Shown here: piece by piece, positions 52,583 through 60,060 of the stretch | How positions within the stretch are numbered: the stretch's first letter is position 1 | How the letters are laid out: each line of letters starts with the position of its first letter | Source of the DNA: a bacterium | GTDB taxonomy: Bacteria; Electryoneota; RPQS01 | NCBI GenBank assembly: GCA_016721565.1 | Contig: JADKHW010000005.1 | Coordinates: 20,670 to 84,669, forward strand | Direction of reading: 5' to 3' | Length of the DNA stretch: 64,000 bases | Translations under genes and position numbers: made by a program | Notes under the pieces: generated by a model | Told to the model about the DNA's origin: nothing | Databases searched by the model: none | The model's input: the letters and a program-made list of their open reading frames with translations, nothing else

Positions 52583-55500
52583 ATGAAGAAGATGTTTTTA
52601 CTCTTGCTGCTGTTGGTAACGGCAGCACAGGCGGAGCGCGCCTACACAGACACCCCGTGGAAACTCGAACATTGGCTCGCCAAAGACGAGATTAACGAAG
52701 TCAAACAAGGCGACGCCGACCTCTGCAATCTCTTCTACCGCGAAGATTTCGATTCCATCTATTGCAAAACCACGCTGCGTTCAGATTGGCTGGGCACGGC
52801 GGATGTTCATTGGGACGTCACTGACAGCAAGGGAATAATCGCGCGCCTAAAAAGCAACAACAGTTCAAGTAATCAGGTTTCCGAGTCAAACTATCGCGGC
52901 GTCCTCGAATGGGCTATCGCCCGTCCGTCTGATTGGTCTGGCGTTCAATCCATCTTTGTCGAAACTCTGATTGATAATCAGATAGTCGATTACATCAATT
53001 GGAACCGCGACTCGCATCATTCACTCGACGGCGAAGTCGGCAATGCCGCAATGGTGCATCACGGCAATCAAGGCTTGACCTACACCGATGTCTTTCGCGG
53101 ACAAAACGGCACCGAAGGTTTTGACGAAATTCTTGAACTCCATCAATCTCGCCAAGTCCCCGGTAACTTCCACCTCTCTGGCACATTAATCACCGCCGCC
53201 GATTGGTACGACAAACCCTTCTTGCAGTGGATGCGTGACGGCATCGGCGAAGGATGGCTAAACGTTCTTGGCTCGGCCTACGCTCAGCACATCATGCCGT
53301 TCGTGACCGATAACATGAACAACTGGGCGGTAAATGTCGAGCAAGATTTAATCAGCTACAAACTGAACTATGACGCGCACGTCGCGTGGATTCCCGAGCG
53401 CGTCTGGAATGCGCAAGGCCACTACCCCGATGCGCACCTGAACGATCCGTGGCTCGGTGACAACTGGACACAGCACGGCATCAATGCAGTTATCCTCGAT
53501 GATTGGCCGCACGTCTCAGGACAAAGCGACCGCAAGATTCATTGGATGAACAACGGCTCAGGAGTCGTCCTGCGCGTGATTCCGATTGACGGAGAGTTCA
53601 CCGGCAATTGCCACTACAACCCCGGCGCGGCCATCGCACAAATTCAAGGCACGGGCCGCTATCAGCTTGTCGTGTACGGCACAGACTGGGAAGCCGCTTC
53701 CGAAATGGCCGACTTCAATTGCCCCGATTGCTTAGAGAACTATTCCCAAGTCGTCAACTGGGCCGCTGACAACTATCCTGCTGTCGATTTGTGGAAACTC
53801 GACAATGCCATCAACAATCCCGACTTCAACGGCAACGGCATCGAAGTCGGTAACGGCACATACGGTTTAATCGGCGGCGACCAAGGCTACGGCGGCTCCA
53901 ACAACAGCTGGTACGGTGATTGGGCCGGAACAACTTCTCTTTCCGATCATCACACTCCCGCTTGGAACTACGGCAACGTCTGGACCACGGTTTACAATCA
54001 ACTGCTAACCGTTCCGAACAACAATCTGTCCGAAACCGCGTGGTATGTGCTGATGACCAATCTGCACGAAACCGCCTGGCACGATTACATGGGCGGCCCC
54101 ATCAGCGGTTGGCAGCATCGCTACAGCGCGCACATCAAGAACGCCGCCGTCTATGCCGAAGCCTCACGTTGGGCCGCTGGACTCTATGCCAACACCTGCT
54201 CAACCTACTTCTACGATATTGATGTTGACGGCGTTGATGAGTTAATCATTCACAACGACCGCGTCTTCGCAGTCTTTGAATCCATCGGCGGACGCGCACA
54301 ATATGTTTTCAGCAAAGGTCCCGGCGGAGAAAATTTCTCAATCGTTGGCAGCGACAACACCTATTGGGCCGAAACCGATGGCGATTTTGACGAACCCGGC
54401 TCGAATAATCATCAAGCCGCCTTCGCCGATGTCAGCCCCACCTATCGCAACGAACTCTACGCGCTCTCGATTGATTCAAGCTCGAACTCCTACGCGAAAA
54501 TCCGCATGAGCTTCGGCTCGGTCGAAAAAACGATTGAAGTCTCATCCGGCAATCCCTTCTTAGTTGCCAAGTACGACGTCGGCAATCAAGATTGCTACAT
54601 TCGTCACGGCTTCACTCCCGATTTGCTTGGAATAATTTGGGATGCTGAAATGGATCGCGTCTGGGATCCCGACTTAGCCTATTCAGGCTACCGCAATCCC
54701 AACAGCGGCGCAACCGGAGCACTCGTCCGCAACAACGGCGGCACCTCACACATCACCGAGTTCAGCGGCACATTGCTAAAAGGTGACGAGCTGCGCGGTC
54801 ACGGCGAGTTCAGCTATTTGCTCTATGCAGGCCCCACTTCCGCTCCCGATGTCAATGGCCGCATCGCTGAACTCGATGCGCTCTCCTTACTAAATCTCGA
54901 CAGCTTCGGCCCGCGCCTGAATGCTCAAGCCGCCTTCATCAACAACTCGACCATTGAGCTAACCTTCAGCGAAGCCGTCAACGAAGCCATCGCCGAGACG
55001 GCTTCCAACTGGTCGCTCACAGGCTTTGCAAACTCTCACACAGTAACAGCAGCCGTCCGTCAAGCCGATTGGACAAAAGTTCGTCTGACTGTTTCACCAA
55101 ACTTTGCAGGCGGAGAAAACGGAACTGTCAACGTTATCAACGTCACCGATGTAAACAGTAATATCGTTAATCCCGATTATGATAGCGCCGCATTAAGCAT
55201 TCCCAACGGACTCACACCGCACACCATCGTCATTGATGGCACGCAGGATTTCGACGTCCCCAACGAGTGCTTAAACGCCACGACCGATACGCTCACGATC
55301 ACATGGGATTCGCTCGCGCTCTACATCGGCTATTGGCGCAAAGATTTGAACACAGGCGACATCTTCGTCAACATTGACGTCAATCAAGTAAACAACGTCG
55401 GCGCGACCACCGACTCATGGGGCCGCGTGCAATTCGCCAACCCGTTCAAGATCGAATATCAAATCGCTATCGAAGGCGGCCCCGGCAATATCCAAGTCAA

Positions 55501-56032
55501 TCATTGGAACGGCGCCGCGTGGAGCTATTTGAATTTCGGCCAGCACGGTGCCACAAGCTACAACGGTTGGGCCACTGTCCCGTTCACAGAGATGCGCATT
55601 CCGTGGGCTGACCTCGGCAATCCATCAGGCATTGCGCTCTCCTTCCACGTCACACAAGAGAGCAACAGCATCACAACTCGCGCATTACCTCCGGGTAATC
55701 CAACGGGTACGCTGGTTACGCTCTCGCAATTCTATCGCATCTATCCGCCGTACACCTCCGGCCCATTGCCGTTGATGGGTGTACGCACGAAAGATATTCT
55801 AATCAACAACCCCGTCGCCGTTGACGATCTCGTCATCTCATGGGAGAATGCTGCACCTCGCTTGCAATGGAACGCTATCCCGAGCGCGCACACCTACGAC
55901 ATCTATCGCGCCGCAACTTCCGACGGAACCTACACGCTCTTGGCCTCGACGACAACTACCACTTTCGATGATTCAACACCTCTGCCCGGCGCAACCGCAT
56001 TTTACTATGTGCGCGCTCGCGGCGGAATATAG
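52583..56032 (+). CDS. Large secreted GH57-like glucan enzyme with FN3-like tail
   Basis: 1149 residues, intact. A signal peptide (MKKMFLLLLLLVTAAQAER) precedes a divergent GH57-type barrel: MVHHGNQGLTYTDV (region-1-like), VAWIPERVWNAQGHYPDAHL with the likely nucleophile Glu of IPE, and VVYGTDWEAASEM as possible region 4. A Cys pair NCPDCLENY follows. Later parts include an amylopullulanase-like insert (HIKNAAVYAEASRWA), a SbsA/Ig-like domain (LNAQAAFINNSTIELTFSE), a CBM9/DOMON-like domain (about 870-1050) and an FN3-like tail (RLQWNAIPSAHTYDIYRAAT ... FYYVRARGGI). No T9SS motif is present. The GH57 call is moderate, as the middle motifs are unusual. Its place in the operon implies alpha-glucan as the substrate. 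Confidence 0.68.
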   Translation: MKKMFLLLLLLVTAAQAERAYTDTPWKLEHWLAKDEINEVKQGDADLCNLFYREDFDSIYCKTTLRSDWLGTADVHWDVTDSKGIIARLKSNNSSSNQVSESNYRGVLEWAIARPSDWSGVQSIFVETLIDNQIVDYINWNRDSHHSLDGEVGNAAMVHHGNQGLTYTDVFRGQNGTEGFDEILELHQSRQVPGNFHLSGTLITAADWYDKPFLQWMRDGIGEGWLNVLGSAYAQHIMPFVTDNMNNWAVNVEQDLISYKLNYDAHVAWIPERVWNAQGHYPDAHLNDPWLGDNWTQHGINAVILDDWPHVSGQSDRKIHWMNNGSGVVLRVIPIDGEFTGNCHYNPGAAIAQIQGTGRYQLVVYGTDWEAASEMADFNCPDCLENYSQVVNWAADNYPAVDLWKLDNAINNPDFNGNGIEVGNGTYGLIGGDQGYGGSNNSWYGDWAGTTSLSDHHTPAWNYGNVWTTVYNQLLTVPNNNLSETAWYVLMTNLHETAWHDYMGGPISGWQHRYSAHIKNAAVYAEASRWAAGLYANTCSTYFYDIDVDGVDELIIHNDRVFAVFESIGGRAQYVFSKGPGGENFSIVGSDNTYWAETDGDFDEPGSNNHQAAFADVSPTYRNELYALSIDSSSNSYAKIRMSFGSVEKTIEVSSGNPFLVAKYDVGNQDCYIRHGFTPDLLGIIWDAEMDRVWDPDLAYSGYRNPNSGATGALVRNNGGTSHITEFSGTLLKGDELRGHGEFSYLLYAGPTSAPDVNGRIAELDALSLLNLDSFGPRLNAQAAFINNSTIELTFSEAVNEAIAETASNWSLTGFANSHTVTAAVRQADWTKVRLTVSPNFAGGENGTVNVINVTDVNSNIVNPDYDSAALSIPNGLTPHTIVIDGTQDFDVPNECLNATTDTLTITWDSLALYIGYWRKDLNTGDIFVNIDVNQVNNVGATTDSWGRVQFANPFKIEYQIAIEGGPGNIQVNHWNGAAWSYLNFGQHGATSYNGWATVPFTEMRIPWADLGNPSGIALSFHVTQESNSITTRALPPGNPTGTLVTLSQFYRIYPPYTSGPLPLMGVRTKDILINNPVAVDDLVISWENAAPRLQWNAIPSAHTYDIYRAATSDGTYTLLASTTTTTFDDSTPLPGATAFYYVRARGGI

Positions 56033-56094
56033 CACGATTGACATATTATTTTTGATTCACTACAAACCGATGAAACGGTAAACAAGGAGAAAAC

Positions 56095-57939
56095 ATGAAA
56101 GCAATGCGCAGGATGTTAGCAGCGGCGCTGATGTGCGTCGCGGTCACCGCTTATGCGGTGCCTTCGTTCACGCCGATTATTGACGGCGTAAAAGATGCCG
56201 GTTGGGGCGTTACCCCCGACCACAGTTCAACTTCGCAAGCTCTGCCCACCGAGTTTAATCTCGACGGCGGCTTGTATGTAACAGATGATGCCGAATACGT
56301 TTATTTCGGCTACGATGCGGACAACGATCCGTGGACTGACGCCAAGAGCGTGCATGTGCACATCGTCTTCGACGTCGGCAGCACTGTCGTCGGTGGTACA
56401 TTCGCGTGCTGGGGCGCAAGCAACGTCGCTTACACGCACCCATTCAAGCCCGAGTACGATCTTGTCATGCAGTGGAACACCGATGATCAGAACGCCAGCT
56501 TCACAGGCTTGAATACGTGGACGATCAACACATGGGTTCAGCAACCCGAAATCACCACTGATGACGGAGGCGGTTCGCAGTGGACCGAAGTTGCCATTCG
56601 CAAGAACCAAATCGGCACACCCGGTTTTGGCACAACATTGAATATCTCCATGTGGCTGCGTCCCGCGTGGGATTCGCAAGGCGGCGTGGCCTGCTTGCCC
56701 GCCGATGCAACCTTCCCGAGTGACAATGCTGCACTGGCCCATCCCTTGAACGCGCAGTTCGCCTACAGCATTCAAACTGCCTATGGTGATGCCGTCGCTC
56801 CGCGTCTTCTGTCTGTTCATCAAATCGATCGCCGCTCCGTTGAGTTGCTCTTCAATGAGCCGATGAATCCCGTTCGCATGAACAATTCATCCTACTACGT
56901 TCCCGGCGGCTGGCCGTTCACCGGTTTCCGTTATGTCACCGATCTTACCGTCGGCATCTGGAACTTCGGCGGCTTCACTGATGGCAGTTCCTACAACATC
57001 GCGCTCCTTTCCGGTATCAGCGACGTTGCAGGTAATCCGATCGATCCGAATTTTGATTCACTCGGATGGACCGCGCCCAACTACGCCGACGTGCTCTTCC
57101 GCGTCGAAGATCCGGGCGCAACGCAAGACTCCATCTTTTTGAAAGGTTCTTTCAATTTCTATCACGAGTATGATGCCGGATGGGCAGGTGGAAACGTTCT
57201 GCTTTACGACAACGGCACCAACGGCGACGTTACGCCCGCCGATCATGTCTTCTCGCGCAGTTTTGAAATGGTTCCCAATGGCGGCACGCCGAGCTTTGAG
57301 TGGGGTTGTGTTGACGAGTTGAATAATTGGCTCGTCGTCGGACCAAATCAAACTTTCTCACTTGTTGACAACACTGACATAACAGTAACGTACATCATTC
57401 CGAATCCCACCGTCAATCCGGTCACTGTCACCTTCCGTTGCGACGTCGAATGCTTAATCGGCGCAGGTGTCACTCCCGATAGCGTGAGCGTCGCAGGCCC
57501 CTTCAACGGTTGGAATGGTCAAGTGATGACCGATGCCGATCTCAATGATCAGTACACATTGGATGTGCTGTTCCCGGCAGGTTCCGTGCGTGTTCAGGAA
57601 TACAAGTTCCGCTATCACGTCGCCGGTGGCACGGAGTGGGAGAGCGTGGCCAACCGCCCGTTGGAGATCAACGATGCCAACCCGACTCAAGATCAAGGCA
57701 ACTTCTACTGGAATGATTGGGTTTGCCCGCCGACCAACTTGACCATCTACAGCAACGGCACAAATGCCGACTTGCGTTGGAACGGCCCCGCCCGCGCCAA
57801 CTTCATGATCTACGGCCACATTGCCCCCGACAGCATCATCGAAAACGGCACAATTCTCGGCACGTCCGCAACGGAAACCTACACGGTCACTCCGCTAATC
57901 GGTTCCCAGTTCTTCCAAGTCCGCGCCTACAGACCGTAA
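56095..57939 (+). CDS. Secreted glucan-binding protein: CBM9-like, Ig-like, CBM20-like and FN3-like domains
   Basis: 614 residues, intact. A signal peptide (MLAAALMCVAVTAYAVPS) precedes a CBM9/DOMON-like domain (about 25-220, PIIDGVKDAGWGVTPDHSS), an SbsA-like Ig domain (PRLLSVHQIDRRSVELLFNE), a linker domain (ADVLFRVEDPGATQDSIFLK), a CBM20-like module (about 435-540, VSVAGPFNGWNGQVM; VQEYKFRYHV) and the FN3-like tail (ADLRWNGPARANFMIYGHIA ... FFQVRAYRP). No catalytic motif is seen. It lies 62 bases after the GH57-like gene with an AAGGAGAAAA ribosome site and is the last gene of the glucan operon, before a strong terminator. Confidence 0.72.
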   Translation: MKAMRRMLAAALMCVAVTAYAVPSFTPIIDGVKDAGWGVTPDHSSTSQALPTEFNLDGGLYVTDDAEYVYFGYDADNDPWTDAKSVHVHIVFDVGSTVVGGTFACWGASNVAYTHPFKPEYDLVMQWNTDDQNASFTGLNTWTINTWVQQPEITTDDGGGSQWTEVAIRKNQIGTPGFGTTLNISMWLRPAWDSQGGVACLPADATFPSDNAALAHPLNAQFAYSIQTAYGDAVAPRLLSVHQIDRRSVELLFNEPMNPVRMNNSSYYVPGGWPFTGFRYVTDLTVGIWNFGGFTDGSSYNIALLSGISDVAGNPIDPNFDSLGWTAPNYADVLFRVEDPGATQDSIFLKGSFNFYHEYDAGWAGGNVLLYDNGTNGDVTPADHVFSRSFEMVPNGGTPSFEWGCVDELNNWLVVGPNQTFSLVDNTDITVTYIIPNPTVNPVTVTFRCDVECLIGAGVTPDSVSVAGPFNGWNGQVMTDADLNDQYTLDVLFPAGSVRVQEYKFRYHVAGGTEWESVANRPLEINDANPTQDQGNFYWNDWVCPPTNLTIYSNGTNADLRWNGPARANFMIYGHIAPDSIIENGTILGTSATETYTVTPLIGSQFFQVRAYRP

Positions 57940-57964
57940 CAAATTCGCTCACGATAGAGAACAG

Positions 57965-57993
57965 AAAGCCCTCGCAATCGCGAGGGCTTTTTT
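57965..57993 (+). terminator. Strong Rho-independent terminator of the glucan operon
   Basis: AAAGCCCTCG (57965-57974), loop CAATCG, CGAGGGCTTT (57981-57990) and T6. A perfect 10-pair stem 26 bases after the stop. Confidence 0.92.
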
Positions 57994-57994
57994 C

Positions 57995-58317
57995 ACCTCT
58001 CCCAGGTAGCCGCAAATTTGGGGAGATTAGGGGGGCGGCTATCCTCTGCATTTCATTCGCCGTTGTGGGTGTCCACACCCGCAATGGCGACTCTCATATG
58101 CATCGAAAATGTAAAACAAATTGTCATCCCGCAGCGCAGCGAAGGGACCTACCCAAGCACCACGAAACTTCCAAGCGCAATACACGATGTAATACACATT
58201 GTCATCCTGGAAGGATCTTGGGACAAAGTCGCATTGTCATCCTGAACGAAGTGAAGGACCCCTCTCTAGCTCTCCCCAAAATCGCCGCGATTTTGGGGGG
58301 ATTAAGGGGGTATGCCT
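57995..58317. repeat. Intergenic palindromic and direct-repeat mosaic
   Basis: Three variants of TTGTCATCC followed by a purine-rich tail occur at 58121-58155, 58199-58222 and 58234-58265. Two related blocks of the form AATTTGGGGAGATTAGGGGG (58003-58037) and GATTTTGGGGGGATTAAGGG (58274-58310) flank them. The second carries a perfect 11-pair palindrome CCCCAAAATCG/CGATTTTGGGG (58274-58298). No protein gene is likely here. Such elements are usually dispersed repeats of unknown function. Confidence 0.65.
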
Positions 58318-59447
58318 TCATTTCAACAACACAACCTTCCGCATCACCGCCTCACGCGCAGTCACAGCCCGTACAAAATAAATCCCACTCGCAAGACTCG
58401 GCGGCGCACTATAAGACAGCGTTGAACTTTCCAACCTACCACGCTGAATCACATCCACTTCTCGCCCCAACAAATCATACAGCGAAACCGTCACCTCTTG
58501 ATGCAACGGAATTTCAAGCGAAATGGAGAGCGTGGAGTTGAACGGGTTGGGATACGTCGTGAACATCTGACTATTTGCGAGCCGAGCATTATTTGAAGAG
58601 ACGGACGTTGCTGTATCAGTTGTAAAGAGATACAAATCGGGATAGAATGGAGATCCATCAGAATCAAGAATGCAACCGACTACCGCCCATTCGTTTTCGT
58701 CAGAAATTGGGCACGCATCAAAATAAGTGAGAGGGCGTAATTGTGATCCTATTGGAGCTCCGTCAGAAATCCATCCTTCGGTTTGATCGTATGTGCTTGC
58801 ATAAACTGAATAGACGCTTGGACTTGGTTCTTCACCCCACGTCACGAATACCTGGCCGGCATTGTTACTCGCAATCGCATTGCGTAGTACTAAATCATTT
58901 ACCACCAAGTCACGCCATTCAACGACAGCAAGCGTGCTATCGAGCCGGCAATATCTCTTAATGTGCCCTCCGCTAACAGAGGCGCAGCAGCAAATGTCCC
59001 CATTTGGTGCCGTCGTAAGGCTATTTGCATATGAGAAAAATTCGGGAGCTGCTCCAAATGGCCGTCTGACCGTTTGCGAGCCGTCCTCATTCATTCTCAC
59101 AAAAAGCGCTTCAATGCCTCCGGGCACCTCATTTCGATAGACTGCCCAAACGTCGCCGGTTGTGCTGGTGACGGCACTCACTTCTTCTGAGATAAAGATA
59201 GAATCTACCGGCTCCTGCCAAGCCAAGACGTCGCCATTGGCTGAGAACTTAGAGTGAAAGCCAAAGAACAAGTAGTGAGTGCCTATTAAATGAAGGGTAT
59301 GATCCATGTCCTTATAGGTCAAATCAGTCGTCCGGCTGGGGACATTCCCGCACTTAGTAGGACGGGCAATAACAAAACCCCAAACCCCACCCGCTTCAAA
59401 AGATTGAATACAGATAGAATTCGCGATGAATAAACAAATGACTTCAT
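58318..59447 (-). CDS. T9SS-sorted secreted protein, unknown function, one frameshift
   Basis: About 376 residues. The ATG at 59447 gives a signal peptide (LLKRVGFGVLLLPVLLSAG) in one frame; an indel near 59330 joins it to DLTYKDMDHTLHLIGTHY. The long GTG-started frame from 59466 lacks a signal peptide and is the wrong N-terminus. The body has repeated beta-propeller-like blades (STTGDVWAVYRNEVPGG, TAPNGDICCCASVSGG, NNAGQVFVTWGEEPSP, DENEWAVVGCILDSDG). The end is a T9SS sorting domain (MFTTYPNPFNSTLSISLEIP ... KVVLLK). No enzymatic motif is visible. Confidence 0.75.
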
Positions 59448-59500
59448 ACCCACAATCTACACCCACCCCCGCAAATCCGCAAGTGTTATTTTCCGCCGCC

Positions 59501-59660
59501 CGTAGTGGCAGACCTTGGTCTGCCTACTGGAGCTGTAGCGGCTGCCAAGCCTGTCCCTGTAGGGATGGCTGCCGACCAACCCGAGAATCCCAAGCCTCGC
59601 CACCCCAACCCTCCATGAGCCGGGTTAAGGTCCATAGCCTGTCCTGGAAGGACAACCCGG
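59501..59660. repeat. Cluster of imperfect palindromes
   Basis: Three hairpins lie in a row: GGCAGACC/GGTCTGCC (59507-59524), TCCCTGTAGGGA (59553-59564 approx.) and a two-step stem CCGGGTT/AACCCGG (59620-59660) enclosing GTCC/GGAC. They lie upstream of the minus-strand gene at 58318-59447. Adjacent phrases such as GCTGCCAAGCCTGTCC and GGTCCATAGCCTGTCC share GCCTGTCC, which suggests related repeat units. Confidence 0.6.
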
Positions 59661-59788
59661 CCGGAATCTGCCCCACAGCATGTTGTCTAAACACGTAATT
59701 TCAACAATATCACACCACCCCCAGCATTCTCACATCAAACCATAAAAATCAATAACTAACACATAACCCCTTGTTTTTCAGATCCCAA

Positions 59789-59815
59789 AAAAAGAGAGGC
59801 GACTCCTCTCTTTTT
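59789..59815. terminator. Bidirectional Rho-independent terminator
   Basis: AAAAAGAGAG (59789-59798), loop GCGACTC, CTCTCTTTTT (59806-59815). A perfect 10-pair stem with A- and T-tracts built in, so it works on both strands; on minus it ends the protease transcript. Confidence 0.85.
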
Positions 59816-59943
59816 CGTAACTTCAATAAAACATAAATCTATAAAAATCAATACTAAATAGGTGTTAAGTTCACACTATTTTGAACAAATGGGCACTTAA
59901 ATTCATTTCAAAACAATCATTTGTATTGTTTATACAAAATTAC

Positions 59944-59972
59944 TTGACAAACGGTCGTTTATACAGTATATT
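59944..59972 (+). promoter_or_regulatory. Strong sigma-70-like promoter with operator-like palindrome
   Basis: TTGACA (59944-59949), 17 bases, TATATT (59967-59972). The spacer contains AAACG-GT-CGTTT (59949-59960), a palindrome of the kind bound by TetR-type repressors. It faces right, into the 3' end of the minus-strand protease gene, with no plus-strand gene after it. Confidence 0.55.
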
Positions 59973-60017
59973 ATGCTCGTTCGATTCACAAAGAAAATCC
60001 CCCCGCATGACAAGCAC

Positions 60018-60060
60018 ACGGGGACTGCATTCAATCGCCGGAGCTGCTCGGCGTCCCCGT
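60018..60060 (+). other. Nested hairpin downstream of the 59944 promoter
   Basis: ACGGGGAC (60018-60025) pairs with GTCCCCGT (60053-60060) and encloses CGCCG/CGGCG (60036-60040 and 60049-60053). It begins about 40 bases after the predicted transcription start and overlaps the last codons of the protease gene on the other strand. Confidence 0.5.

Larger units (their letters stand above)
59448..60030. other. Intergenic region between two minus-strand secreted genes
   Basis: No credible protein gene. It contains a hairpin mosaic (59501-59660), a bidirectional terminator (59789-59815), AT-rich sequence and a strong plus-strand promoter-like sequence (59944-59972). Confidence 0.55.

Noticed and set aside
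56227..56823. 198-codon minus-strand frame
   Set aside because: Shadow of the intact secreted binding protein; no start signal or family.
57995..58317. CRISPR array considered for the repeated TTGTCATCC units
   Set aside because: Only three degenerate copies with unequal spacing, no cas genes in the window.
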